A DNA stretch of 64,000 nucleotides. It comes from Tigriopus japonicus (lineage: Eukaryota; Arthropoda; Copepoda; Harpacticoida; Harpacticidae). Positions 14,353-27,004 of the stretch are shown in pieces. Position 1 is the stretch's first letter, and each line of letters starts with the position of its first letter. The position numbers and the translations under genes are program-made. Location of the stretch: NCBI GenBank assembly GCA_010645155.1, contig CM021315.1, positions 7,857,126-7,921,125 of the forward strand. Direction: 5' to 3'. The notes below the pieces were generated by a model. The model saw nothing but the letters and a program-made list of their open reading frames with translations, searched no databases and had not been told where the DNA came from.

Positions 14353-14613
14353 TTTGGACACTTTTGGGCACCCTTATTCTTGGACACTTTTGGACACCCT
14401 TATTTTGGGACATCCTTATTTTTGGACACTTTTGGACACCCTTATTTTTGGACACTTTTGGACACCCTTATTTTTGGACACTTTTGGACACCCTTATTTT
14501 TGGACACTTTTGGACACCCTTATTTTTGGACACTTTTGGACACCCTTATTTTTGGACACTTTGGACACCCTTATTTTTGGACACTTTGGACACCTTTTGG
14601 ACAGGGGTGGACA
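14353..14613. repeat. 26-bp minisatellite
   Basis: About nine to ten copies of GGACACCCTTATTTTTGGAC followed by ACTTTT (26 bp) run from 14353. The first copies are degenerate, the middle five or so are identical, and the last are shortened. The unit has no + strand stop and shifts frame by 2, so all three + frames read open (up to 184 codons). The array ends in a 9-bp hairpin, GGGTGGACA at 14605-14613 with TGTCCACCC at 14632-14640. Confidence 0.95.
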
Positions 14614-14768
14614 AAATGTCCAAAAATCAAATGTCCACCCTCCCTGCCTCCCAGTCCTCTGTATTGTGACCTCCCAGTCAACTGTTCATCAAAGGACCGT
14701 ATTCCCTGCTTCCTCCCTTCCTTCTCTCACACGTCACACTCATGTGGAAAAAAGCTTTCTGGTCCTCA

Positions 14769-15099
14769 TAAGAGGGCAATTGAAGTTTGGCTTTGTTATG
14801 CCTTTTCATGGAGCGGGAGTGTGGAGTCACGACCAGCCCATGCTGTGCATAAACATACAAAGACACAAAATTTGGCTTAATTTGTGCAAAATTTGTTGCA
14901 TTGACTAGGTGTGGCAATGTCATAATGGTGTGACATCAAATGAGACATTCTGTTACAAATTTGACACATTTGCTTGAGTTATTCTGAGTTTTGTCTTTCT
15001 CCAAGTGTATGATGCATGGTGTGAGCATGCCGTGAGGCTTGTTGACAATCCCACTCCATGAAAAGACACAACAACGCCATACTTCAATTGCCCTATAAT
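14769..15099. repeat. Inverted repeat of about 330 bp
   Basis: The left arm starts at about 14769 (ATAAGAGGGCAATTGAAG) and the right arm ends at about 15099; reversed it begins TATAATAGGGCAATTGAAG. The arms stay similar inward for roughly 120-140 bp, including TTTTCATGGAG and ACAAA(A)T-rich blocks, with visible indels. This looks like a foldback element or two head-to-head copies of a repeat. Similarity falls off towards the centre. Confidence 0.7.
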
Positions 15100-16978
15100 A
15101 GGAATTTGTCGTGAATTCATGGAATATTTTGTGTTTTATCATTTAGAATGGAGATTGTTGACAAGAAGTTGGATGACTTGACGTTCAAAACGCGCGCGAT
15201 CTGAGGGGATGTGTGCCAACTCTCAATGTCATTCGAGGTCATGGAGGCACTCAATTTGAGCTCGTCCAGCAGATCTTCAGATCACAATGCACAGAATGAC
15301 AATTGATCATTTTATGGCCTACATGAAATGTGTTATAACTGTTACTACATTAGTAAAAATTATTTGTTACAAATCAATGATTTCGAGTATTTGATGAATT
15401 TTACATAGCACCCTATCTATTAAAAAGTTGTTTGCGCCAGAACACCCTTTTATTTACTTCTTCTATTCAAGTGATTCCATTTTGCATTTGGTCTAAAAGG
15501 TAATAGTTAGGAAAAACTAGAGTTTTGAAAAATGTCACTCCCAAAAAGCAACTCCAATCTAGATCCCCTTTGCTAGACTGGATTTGGGCAGGATCGCCCA
15601 AAAGTGTCCCAAAAAGAAGAGAGGCCTGACAGCCCAAGCAAAAATTGATCGATTTTCGAATGAAATTTGTAGATGACTTGGATTAAAAAAGAAGTCATTT
15701 GTTATGTAAGTGACGCCTAGTACTCCTCTCAACACTCAAACCAAATCAATTTTTGAATCAGATTATTCAAAATTGAAATGGAAGGTTTCCAAAAATGACA
15801 AACACGGAGGTTTAATGTATCCATGTTGAACACTTGTGTGTTATTTTATGTGCATGAACAGAATGAACCCTTAATCAGGTTGACTGAATCTTCTAACAAA
15901 GAAAGTTGTGCAGAAATTGTGAAATGTGTGTGATAAAATTGTGTGATATCTGTTGCTCTATTTCCATATGTCCTTTGAGCAACAAGAAAATGTAGCTGAT
16001 CAGATCTGGTAATAAACACCTCCCTAAAGTTTAGTTATTGGAGGGAAGTGTGTGAAGAACTGTTTTGGTTCCTTTTATTGTGGTAAGCCTGAACTACAAA
16101 TGTAAATGTATTGTGTTTTGGTTACTTTGAACTTGGTGGCATGTCAGGAAAGTGAGTTGTCAGCTGAATGGGATCAAAACAAAAAGCACGAGTTGGGAGT
16201 GACATTTCTCTCCACAGAACTCTAGGAAAAACTTAAGGGTGGGCATAGAAAGAATAAAACTGCATAGTAGTGATGGGGGGCAAACAAGAGATTGGGCAAG
16301 CTGAATGGCTTGCTGAAGCTTGGCATAGCTTGGGTGCTTGTACAAGTACTTTTCCCAGCTAACAGGTTTGCCAAATTTGCTATGAACGAAGAATAAATTT
16401 GCCATCCGAATTTCACTAAACCAGGCTGATTCAGCTAAATAGGGCCCATACCTTTGAAAGGATGTATTTTTAAGAAAATTACACACTTCAATTCTCTCAC
16501 ATGGGGAAATGCAAAATATTTCGAGAATACTAAAAAAAGATTTGGCATTTTACTTTTTCATGCCGGCAACTCTGAGTAAACGAGATTGTTCTGGAAGTGT
16601 GACTTCTAAATCTCGGTCTTGATTAGCCTCAAAAGTGCATTCATGTGTGGCCTAGAACCGAAACAAAAATACCATGGTTTTGCAAATGCTATCCAAATCA
16701 AAATATTTTTTTTGTATCACTTCCACTATTTATTGCTAAATTATTAAGGTCAAAAGATCATCGAAAATGCAACTTGACATTTTTTCTTCTAAGTCACACT
16801 GCAAGTATCTTAACTCTTCAAAGAGCAACTGCCGGCAACTGCATCTTCCAATGTTCCTTGAGCTTGGGAAGTATACTGGTGTATTGCCCAAGTAATGCTT
16901 GTCAACAACTTGTTCTTGGGTGTTTGTGATGACTCATTACTTGCCCAAGTCACATCACTACTGCATAGTAAGAAAAAG
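15100..16978. other. Non-coding, no gene seen
   Basis: Open frames here (for example 16160-16486 on the minus strand, 108 codons) show no domain and no splice support. No convincing tandem or terminal repeats were found. Confidence 0.5.
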
Positions 16979-17132
16979 AACACCCTTTTCAACACGTTTG
17001 CTCTCAATTAGAGTTAACTAATTTTGAACTAAGTGATAAGAAATTTGACTCAAGCAGCTATCAGTACGACCAAAAAAGGAAACAGAAAATTAAGTAACTC
17101 TAATTGAGAGCAAACGTGTTGAAAAGGGTGTT
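16979..17132. mobile_element. 154-bp element with perfect 38-bp inverted repeats
   Basis: Bases 16979-17016 and 17095-17132 are exact reverse complements over 38 bp; the outer end reads AACACCCTTTTCAACACGTT. The 78-bp spacer has no coding potential. Perfect arms on such a short body suggest a recently active MITE or foldback element. No clear target-site duplication is visible at the ends, so the family is unassigned. Confidence 0.8.
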
Positions 17133-17534
17133 GCTTTCAACTTTATCAACCCAAAGGATGAATCCGACCCAAAGATTAAGTTCAACTAATCTAAGTTTAC
17201 TTATAAATATCTAGAATAATTGCATAATAAAGAAACTTGAATCTAGCGTTTTCTGGCGTTTTCGACTGGTTCATCTGGCGTTTTTTGTCTCAGATTACCT
17301 GGCAGCCCTGTTTGGCAGGCCTACTCTTCCTCTGCACTTTGGCCTAGCTGACTGGCACAGATAGGAGGGTTAAGGGCCTAGATTCCATTAAATGTGGAAT
17401 TGGTCACATGCTCTACTAAGTGCTTATGCACTTTTGTCAAATCAGCATTATTATTCAGTTCAGTTTGGCAACAATAAATGTGCGTTAAACAAAGGCTAAT
17501 CAAGAGCAATATGGAAAAATACTTCCATTTCAAA

Positions 17535-17710
17535 TTGTTGTAGCGCAGTTGACTAACGCGCGACCGGGTTCATTGGTTCGATCCCAGGTCTCCCCCAACA
17601 AACCCCCTCTGTCTAGTGGACATTCCGCCTCGAATGGTGCCTCGCGAACCCAGAATGGGCCCCATTATTAATCAAGGAGTTAGAGATTGAAAGGTGCACA
17701 AAACTCAAAA
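17535..17710 (+). repeat. tRNA-like (SINE-type) fragment
   Basis: The head carries an A-box-like TAGCGCAGTTGAC at 17541-17553 and a B-box-like GGTTCGATCC at 17575-17584, in the order and spacing of an internal pol III promoter. It cannot fold as an intact tRNA: no acceptor stem partner precedes it and the anticodon arm is short. A tRNA-derived SINE or tRNA pseudogene fits best. The 3' boundary is approximate. Confidence 0.45.
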
Positions 17711-18777
17711 CTAAGGGGCCCCAACAAATTTATGAAGTTTCAATCATGAATCTGAATGAAAAAAATGGAAAGATCTAACCCCTCCCTTATTAAGAACCCC
17801 TGATGATATTCACTCCAAGTGTTTTCTGCTACATCTGTGAGACATCTATTGCCGTAACCATCAATAACGTATAAATTTTGGTTTATTCTTGGTTCGGCGA
17901 ATTGAAAGGGCACCACAATGTACAGCAGAAAAGACAAAAGTGTTTTTCACTTGTTTGCTCTTTTTCGGAGATTTGGTATCTGATTTTTTAGACTCCAAGA
18001 ACTGCCCTTCAAAACATTCTGATTTTTGTCAAACTTGTGCCTTCGTTTATATTATTCAAAAATACCATATCCTGCTTCATCTTGCTCATGGGCTTTTTCA
18101 AGTAAATGCAAATATTGATGCCGCTCACCATGGGATGCATGATGCTTCCGTCTCGCTTGGCTGAGTCAGTTATCCCAAGCCAGAGTTCCACCTAGTTCCA
18201 CCTACATCCGCATGCGGGAATCTAGTGGCTTAGCAAGCACTATTTCTGGACTCAGTGTGATCAGGCGGTTCCAATGGTACCCAAACAATTTTTGTCTGAG
18301 CTAGGTGAAGGTTTCGAGTAACGCCCACACGCCCACGGTTGAAAGGAGAAGATATTTAAAGAATATTTGTTGCTAGCACGTGCAGAAGGTTAAAATTGTT
18401 AATTAATGTATTCATGTCGAATTTCTAGATCAATTTGGCCTTAAAAATTGAATTGAAGTTCTACATCAATTCCTAGACTCCCGGTTTTGAAAGAGTAAAT
18501 CGAATTGCCAAAAAGCTTACAGTTTTTGTTTTTCTGGAAGTCTATTAGCTTTTCTGACCATCAAAGGTGTGTCAAATGTTGGCTTAACCATATGTGGAAT
18601 TTAAACAAGCAAAGCATACTATGTCAAGTAAACTCAAAATCATACCAAAATTGTCTTTTTAAAAAGTTTACTTTTGAAGAAATGATCCCTTTGAAAGGTA
18701 GATGGCGTTAGCATAACTTCAATTTAAAAGTTCGTAACCGGTTTGTGACGTTTACTTGAAAAAGCCCATTTTGAATC
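17711..18777. other. Non-coding, no gene seen
   Basis: No recognisable gene or element is visible between the tRNA-like fragment and the Tc1/mariner element. Open frames are under 95 codons and have no family resemblance. Confidence 0.5.
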
Positions 18778-20004
18778 TACACTGTGACACGAAAGTTTTG
18801 ACACCTCCACAAAATTTAAACTTCCCACCATTCCTGACGACTCAATACAATTTTTTTGTTTTTCTAAAATATCAATATTCGGATTGTCAATGAACTGAGC
18901 GAAGTCTTTACAACAGAACTAACCTACGATCAGTATCTTAAGCAACGGTGACCTCAATTCATTTGATATCCTTTCCCAAAAAATGCAATGTCGTGATTTT
19001 TCAGTCTTAAAAATAAGCTTTGGTCTGGAAGACATTAGTAATTTCCAGAACTGCCAAAATTGTCATAACCAAGAGGATTGGAAAGAGGAGGCAATCAATG
19101 CAAAAGTTGACATCAAGATTGACTCGGAGTGGCCATCCAGTGTCTTGTGAGACTCTACAACGCCATTTGAAGTGTGAGATGAGCCTCAAATCCCATGCCC
19201 ATCCCCAAAAACCCCGGTTGACAGAAAAAATCAAGAAAGCTTGTTTGAAATTCGTCCTGGACCATGCTCATTGGACCGATGACAAGTGGAAAAACGTCAT
19301 ATGGAGTGATGAGAGCTTCTTTTACCTTTTTCCAAAGTCCAACTCTGCCACCGATCAAGTTTGGGTGAGAAATTCAGCAGAACTTGTCCCCAATGAACTT
19401 TAGAAGCACAACCCCAAGGTTATGGTCTGGGGGGATGTTTTCATCCCATGGAGTATCCAGATTGCACTTTGTGCCCCCTCAATGCAATGTCAACCAAGAT
19501 TACTACCGGGAGAAGATCCTGGCCAAGGAAGGATTGGAGGCCATCAACAGGAACAGGACAACAGGATCGATTCTGGAACGCCAAATTGTGCCAGACATGT
19601 CAAAAGCTTTTTTCATGCATGATTCAGCACCGCCTCATTGCACCCTGATGAACTACAAATGGCTCGATTCAAATTTTCTACAGTATTGGAGGAAGGGGGA
19701 ATGGCCAGGAAATTCTCCAAACCTTAATCCAATAGAAAATTTATGGTCCGTCCTTAAAGAAGAGGTCGACAAGCTCCCACCCCAAACAACCCTAGAAGGA
19801 TTGAAAAAAACAGTTGGAAAAAGCTTGGGCAAACTCAAACAAAGATTTGCTCTTGAAATTATGCCTGAGTATGCCTAAGAGATTGGCCCAGGTCAAAGCA
19901 AGGAAGGGGGATAAAACCAACTACTAGAACATCAACTTTCATTAATTTGTTTTTCCTGTAGAAGCTCATAAACATGGGGTCAAAACTTTCGTGTCACAGT
20001 GTAT
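18778..20004 (+). mobile_element. Tc1/mariner element, DD37E type, decayed
   Basis: The ends are TA-CACTGTGACACGAAAGTTTTGAC on the left (TA at 18778-18779) and its reverse complement on the right (TA at 20003-20004), giving about 25 bp of near-perfect TIR. The element is 1,227 bp including the TA pair, a normal full length for this superfamily. It contains a broken transposase gene on the + strand. Intact TIRs with a damaged gene mean it could be moved only in trans. Confidence 0.93.
19020..19878 (+). pseudogene. Tc1/mariner transposase, DD37E, inactivated
   Basis: The catalytic core is present: first Asp in WSDES (about 19309), second Asp in MHDSAPPH (about 19621) and Glu in NPIENLW (about 19737). 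I count 37 residues between the second Asp and the Glu, hence DD37E. The gene is broken by an in-frame TAG at 19401-19403 and by a frameshift near 19425-19440, between the VMVW motif in one frame and GGMFSSHG in the next. The N-terminal paired-type DNA-binding part is also degraded, with TAA codons just upstream of 19020. A run of conserved motifs across two frames is clear evidence of a former single gene. Confidence 0.9.
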
Positions 20005-23000
20005 ATTCTCCAGTTTCTTATTTCAGCAAGTTTTCACTACTCTATGTTACTCTATGACCCTCCTTCCAATCCAACAGCTTTGACTGCGGTGAAGCAACTG
20101 TTCCCTTTGCGTTTGTGGGATTGCGGGACGAAATTTGGATGGTTGAAGACGGCCTAAACCAACGAAGAAGGAAAAAGACGAATAAAAGCTCTGCTCTGCA
20201 CTTCACGTCAAGACAAGTTTTGATGGATGCCAACTGCAGAATTTTCCTAGAGCCGTCTCCAATTCGAGGAAATGGACTGGATTGTTTTAATGAACTTGAC
20301 GGGATACAAAGAGAAAATGATCCCAGTTTTATTTGAGGGTCATTCGTTGACTTGATATATTGGCAGATAAAGCGGAACTTTTATTGGGAGGAGCACTTAA
20401 ATTTAGGACCATAAACCAGCGGAATTGTGTATTGCTCTCCAGTATTGCCGAAGATGAATAATAGAGACTTTTAGGATGATGGGCCTTCATTGTTCCCAAT
20501 TTATGGACATATGTCGTCTAATATAAATTGGATTCAGGATAAACAAAATTAAGGAACAGAATTTGACTTGATATTTCACGAGTGCTTTTTGAGCTGAGAA
20601 AAATTCATAACAAGAGAATTCAACCAATAACTTCAGACAGAGATGATGGAACAAAAACACGCAAAAATGTTCATGAGTGGGAATGACATTTAGTGGGAAA
20701 TCTATTGTTCTTAAATTATCTTGAAACCAACTGAGAAAATTTCATGAGCCTAGGTGCAACGATGAAAACTTTTACTTTCGCTCTCTCAACAGCGTAATGC
20801 ATCTCCTTTGATTAGAGGAATGGCAAATATCAACCACACACATGAGGCAGGGGAATCTTCTACACGTGGACAAGTGCAGTTCTCTCTGTCTTCATCGCTT
20901 TTCACACCCCTGATGATCTGGGCCAAGATCAATATTTTGTGGAACAATGCCCTGCGACAGAGAATCAATCCAGGGGAACAAGCTTGGCACAACCCACGTT
21001 TGTTTTGGAACCTTTAAAGGAAATTGGAAAACATCAAAGACCCAAGGAAGAGACTCTCTCTCTCTCGTTGGTTTCCACCACCATATCGACCACCACCACC
21101 ACTAGCCCAGACCTTCAATGGATCAAGGAACACATCAAGGCTACTAGCACTCTCCCCACTCACTCTTCCACACTCACTCAGTGAGTCAAATAAGCAGGAA
21201 AGTTGGTCTTGGCCGTGGATCTCGTGGATCTTCAGTGCGTAGACGAAGGAGTGAGAAGAAGGCGCCAATCAGTGGGCATGAATGATGCTTCATCTGACTG
21301 ACAACCTTTAGAAGAAGGGCTGTGCTGAGTTAACAAGGCCTCGAGTTTCGTGTGATCTGGTATCTTTGACATCGAGGAAGCTTATCAGAGTGCTCGCTGG
21401 CATGGCCAATCCAATCCGTATTGGTCGTAAAGTTGGACAAGTGTTCCTTCCTGTCCAATTTCTCGGGCGGTAATTGAGGGTTCTCTTTGGAGTCGGCGTT
21501 GGCAAAGTCAAATGCAGCTTTGATAAATGAGTTGCACGCGAATCTGACCAACAAACCTTTCATCCCCTTGGACTCATCAAGAAGATTCGCAATGTTCCAT
21601 CTTTTCCTATCCTTGCTTGGACCCTCTTTCTCGGTCCCAACAGATTCCCTCCTCTCTCTTTCTGTGGAGAAAACTTAATTAATGAGGAAACTTATCCTTT
21701 GACGAAAGGCACGCTCGAATGCTTCCAACACGAGGTCTCTCTCCATACATGTCCAGGAAGCGTAGCTTGTCGCGGAAACGCAAACAAACGTAGTTTTAAC
21801 GGCATTAACATTCGTGGATCTGATGGTGGAACAACTCGAAGGGGTATGATGAACCCGTTTTTGAGCTTGTGAAGTCAAGAAGTCGAACAGGTTGAGTTGT
21901 ATCAATTAAACACGTGTCCATTGGTCCACGTGCATCTCTGGATGGATGCATCAAACAAAATCCTCTTTTCTCATTTCTTTTCCTCTCTTGCAACAACTGC
22001 GGTCCAAAAAAGAAATCAACTGGGGGCGTCTCAGGCCGCTATTCGTTCTTTCTCTGATCCATCGTGCCTCCATTGGTTGGCCTAGTAACGTTGCAAAGCC
22101 TTTTGGGCGGGCGAGAAATTCCCCAAAGATTCTTCTTTGTACTGTGGAGCGTGAAACACACTTCGGACCTTTTTTTTGCTAACTGCACCCAAGCAAAAAC
22201 GCCGCTATACTTTGGTCATCTCTTTGAAGGGCTTCCAACTTTTGCTGGATATCTCGTCCATGGATTGACTGATCCACGTCTATAATGATGAATTGCAGAA
22301 CAAAAAGAAAGAGGCAATATTCGCCTTGGCCTCGTCATGATAGGTACGCCAAAGTAGAGATTTCCCCTGAGTACTTGTTAACTTTAAAACACTAGTTTCA
22401 AAGGCTTAATCCTCTTGCAAAGGACGAATTCGTCATAAGGGTGAGAGTAAGGGTGTCTAGGACTAGATAATGGGATAAGGACCAAACGTTTATGAGAAGG
22501 TGAGTGGAACAAGGTCCAAACTATTTCGTCGAAGCTAGAAGGGTCGTCGGCTTTATGCTTTTTCTGCTATACTAATCGAAAAAGTTTACTCGTTTTGGGA
22601 TCGGAGCCTCGCCAATCCACTTGATGGCACCAGCCACCAAAATAAAAAAGAAAGAGGAGGAGATATTGATTTTTGTGGCACTCGAAAAGAACAAACTGAA
22701 TAGGTGTTCACATTTGAATAAAAAATACACCAACGAAGGAGGCCCTCCTCCCTCATTCATCAATAAAAGTTGGAAAATGTTGGAAGCTTCGGGAAACTGG
22801 AACAATAGAAATGCACATTTTATTGCGTCACACTCCATACACAAACATACTAAGGGATGAATGGCATCATGACCCAAGAGAGACAGGGGAAAGAAAAGAA
22901 ATCCCCCCCTCCTTCTTCCTTTTCTCTCCGTATTGGTTCCTTATCTGAATGGAGCATTTCGATTCCTAAATTGACGGCTTGTCACATTCCGATAAGGGAG

Positions 23001-25050
23001 CGGGATCCGAGGAGAAAACGAATGAACAGCGAGAATTTGGAGCAACGGGACGAAAAGGAATTTTGCCCAACCAGATATGGGTGTGGCTCTGTGATGAAGG
23101 GACAAAGCTTCTTCTTCCTCTTTTGTATCTCTTACTTGATCATTAGTTAGTCCTCGAATTTATCGGTGCGTGTTGTTAGGTAGATATTTCTAGTACGTTC
23201 CAAAGTGATAGTCAAGGTCAAAGTCATTATCAGCTGACCTACGAACAACTTTGAGAAAAGTTTATGAGCCTTTGGCAGGGTGGGGAGAGAAGGACCGTCT
23301 TCTTTCCAATGGTTTCAAGAGCTCTAAGACTAGTTGAGATAAAATTTTACAAAGTGTTTAACTTTGGAGCTGACTCGGCACCAAGAAAAGGAAGTGGGAT
23401 CTTTTCCCCCTTTCATTTTTTTGAAGTGGGTTATGTGAGTGTGTGTGACAAAGTCAACCAGCGAAAGATGAGGCCTGTCAATCTGAAAAGTCATCAAAAT
23501 TATTCAACTTGACAAGGATAAGAAAGATGAAGATGGGCCTGAGCCGAGGGAAAAGTGGTGGGGGAGAGAAATTTGCTTTTGAGCTCATTTTATATTCCAA
23601 AAAACTCAAAATCTCGTCGTCTCTTAGAGTGGAGAGAGAGAGAGAAAAAAAATTGAAAGCCACTCACACTCTCGTTCGTTCTTAGTTGCGGTGGATTGGA
23701 TCCATCAAGTACTTTCCCCATGAAAATAGGCGAAGTAAGATAAGCAACGAATGAAGCCCAAATTTCCATTCAATCAGTCGGCTTTCAAGTTCAGTGGAAG
23801 AAATTTTTGAATAACTTCAAGCTCACTTAGATTAAATCTGCAGACCAGTCTCAATCATGGGTCAATGAAAAATTACGAACATCTCTCGCAGATTTCCAGT
23901 GATAATCTTTATATACATATTTTAACGAATAAGATCAAAAGCATGTTATGATTCCCACAACCTTGGACCAAATCAACCGCACACAAGTTAGGTCTTTGAT
24001 TTTGCGATCGGTTTGAAATACATCAGCAATATAAAGTTTCCTTCCGACTAATTCCTAGTCAAAAACCTGATCTGATAACGTTGTTGTTCTATATGTTACG
24101 AAAGAAGAGCTTGTTCCAGAAAGTTTATTTAAGTTGGACTCATGTTCCAAGTGGCTTGAAAGTTAAACCATTGGGAGGGCAAAGTGCCACTAAGTGTGAG
24201 ACTGTGGGTGTATGCACTCAAGCGATATACGATGTCCAATCTGACCTAAATTCCCAAGTCCATGACCGGCTGACCCCTTCTCACCACTTTTCTGCCCGTG
24301 TGAGTTTCAAATGGGGGAGCCAAATTTCCCATAAAAGGAATTGGGAGGTTCCTGAGGCCGAGATCGAGGCCCCCTCTCGCCCCTTGACTGGCTAAAGAAC
24401 TCCGGAATAAGTCCCAAAGTCTCAACTTTTCAGACTGATTATTGGGAGATAAGGGGTGGAAGGGGGAGGAAAAGTTCGTGAACTCTTTTCGACCAAATTC
24501 CATCTTTGGATTGGAATTTGTGCTTTGGGATTCGGTTGGTGGAGAGTTCGACTGCAGAGAAAGAGACTGGCTGCCTGCCACTGGATAAACGAGAATGGTG
24601 GTGGATCCATTAAACTGTCAATAATCCGGAAAGATTGCTTTTTGATACGGCAGATGACAAATTAACTTTCATGTGGACCAGGGTCAAGTGATGGTTGTCA
24701 AGTGGAAATAAATGGGCTGACCGAGTGCAGGGTTGTGGTGTTGTTTGACTTTCATGAGTATGGTTAATAACGTTAAAGAATCATACATAGCCTTGCATGA
24801 CGTTACCTTACATTATCGTGTTTATATTGTCCATAAAAATGACACCCACTTAAATTGGTGGTTAGAAATCAACGCTTTAAAACAAGGACTGTCTTCAGCC
24901 AAGGTCATGGGAAACCACGATGTCTTTGGAATAACTTGACTGGTTGTTTCAAGAGGGAGATTTTCTATTTAATCTTTACTATTATTTGCTGAAGACCTAA
25001 CAAAACTCGCCGACTCAAATAAATATTGATGATTGACCCTGATTGAACAA
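20005..25050. other. Non-coding, no gene seen
   Basis: This 5-kb stretch holds short microsatellites (CT run near 21053-21066, GA run near 23631-23645) and chance frames up to about 111 codons. None carries a motif I recognise. No terminal repeats were found within it. Confidence 0.55.
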
Positions 25051-26198
25051 TTTACGAGGGATATCCAGACTAGAGGTAGACTGGGTTTGTAACTCGTTTA
25101 AATGCACGATTTTTGGATTTATGAACCAAATCGAATTGAAGATTTATCTCTTGTAAGCAGATGTTATTTTACAAATTTTGTTCTTAGACAAACTTGCTCG
25201 AAGCTATGATTTAATTAGGCAAGGTATGTTGGTTGACCCCTGTACAGGGTGTACCACTTAAACTGAGACTCGGTTTTTGTATCATAACTCACTTAAAATC
25301 CATTCAATCAATAATGTTGTCACATTATTACAATGCCAGATGCCTTACGTAGACCAACAAATGTTCAATTTTTAAAATGGCCACCTTTGGTCTTCACCAC
25401 GGCCTTCAATCTACTAACTGCAGCATCAGCACAGGCACGCACCTCAATCTGTTTGACTCGTAGCCTCTTCAGAATTGACAGAAAGGAAATTTCCATCCGA
25501 TTGAGGCTTGCAGATGAACGAGGTGATTCATCCTTGCCTCAGAAATGAGAAACGACATATTCACAATAACTTTGCCCAACCAATGCGGTATGTCGAGGAG
25601 CCCCATCTTGTTGTAGAAGCTCGAAGTTCAGAGGCCATTTTCGCACATTTAAAATTGCATTACAAAAATTGTTGAAAACAAGAAATCTTGCCAAAAGAAT
25701 GCACAAAACATTTTGTTTAAACAAAAAGTGTGAGACTAAAAATAAGCCAGCACACTAAAGGCAGGAAACTTTCGGTCTTAATTTAGAAGGTACACCCTGT
25801 ATACTTAGAAAATAAGCGTCGTGAGCGAGCAACATGACAAAAATTATGTATCTTTTAAAGCTAAATTGTCTCAAATCGAATTTTATTATGTTTTTCTAGA
25901 CAAATGTTCGCCAAACATAGAAATTTGAGTATGAGCAACATCTTTATTTTATAAATTATAGGATTTTGACGAGTTTCTCGCTCTTGACGTTCATTTTTCG
26001 AAACGTCCAGGGGTCACACAACATACCTTGCCTAATTAAATCATAGGTTCGAACAAGTTTGTCTGACAACAAAATTTGTGAAGTAACATGTGCTCACAAG
26101 AATTATATCTTTATTTCGATATTTAGCATGAATCCGGAACTGGTGCAATTTAACGAATTACAGGCTCAGTCTACCTATAGTATGGATACCCCCCGTAA
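25051..26198. repeat. Large inverted repeat with nested transposon
   Basis: The left arm (about 25051-25242) and right arm (about 26008-26198) are imperfect reverse complements over some 190 bp. Shared blocks include TATGATTTAATTAGGCAAGG and AGACAAACTTG, and the outer ends read TTACGAGGG versus TTACGGGGG. The Tc1-type remnant at 25243-25801 sits exactly at the inner edge of the left arm. The arms are visibly diverged (roughly four fifths identical by eye), so the pair is old or was formed from two diverged copies. Confidence 0.8.
25243..25801 (-). mobile_element. Deleted Tc1/mariner-superfamily element, 559 bp
   Basis: The ends are TACAGGGTGTACC (25243 onward) and its reverse complement ending at 25801, with TA at both tips; subterminal similarity continues for about 31 bp. 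The minus strand retains the C-terminal part of a transposase: LLQQDGAPRHTA (the second catalytic Asp motif, about 25600-25620), then a decayed acidic region and a C-terminal AVVKTKGGH motif near 25380-25400. The N-terminal half with the first catalytic Asp is absent, so this is an internal-deletion derivative. Confidence 0.85.
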
Positions 26199-27004
26199 GA
26201 TCGTGATACAGCCGGGCTCTTCTTTCTCTTTCTGCTTTCTGCTGAAACGATGGACTAAAAGGTTTCGTTGAAAAAATAATGTGAAGATTAGCACCCTGTA
26301 ATATAATTTATTTTAGTGCATTGGTCAAGATGTCAGTGCATTATTTAAACTTCTTTGGCCACCATAGTTGAGCCAAAGCTAGAAAAGTGATAAAAGCAGC
26401 TGCAATATTCTTCAATCGAACATTGTTCTTACATAAGGAGTCGTTAAGTACTGAATGAGTATTTATATCAGCTCCAAAGGTATTCTTAAATCATGACAGA
26501 AGTCTATCCAGCTGCGACTGTATTACTTATTGGAGGTTGCGAGAAGGAACATTTTCGCACTTTTATACTGCAGTCTTTTTTACACGAAATGAATTGAAGG
26601 CTGCATTATAACTGAAATTGAAGCATGCAAGTCATAAGTATTAATATTGTCTTAAAAATCTGAGCGGAGCAATATTCTGCTGTTGGTTTTATATTTAAAA
26701 CTTTGCATCTCTGCGCTTTGAAATAGTTCTGCTCGTAAAAGACCCACTGAGCTCCACAAATGAGCTTTGGAAAAGAAAAGAATGCTCATTTCATGTCAGT
26801 GGAGCGATTTCCCTCACGAGATAAGGTCGTTTCCCCCAGAGGTCGATCTAAATCGTTGCAGGGCCTTGTTCAACCTTTTATTCACTTCAAGCTATTAAGG
26901 TAAAATGTCTTAGTGTTGTTACGCCAAACTAAGTATATTGTTGGAAAAACGACCAAGAGTGGACATAAATAATTTAAACTTGAAATAAATTCTAGCTTGT
27001 TGCA
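26199..27004. other. 5' flank of the Nudel-like gene
   Basis: This is AT-rich DNA leading into the start codon at 27005. No clear TATA box or other promoter element could be assigned, and no other gene is seen. Confidence 0.5.
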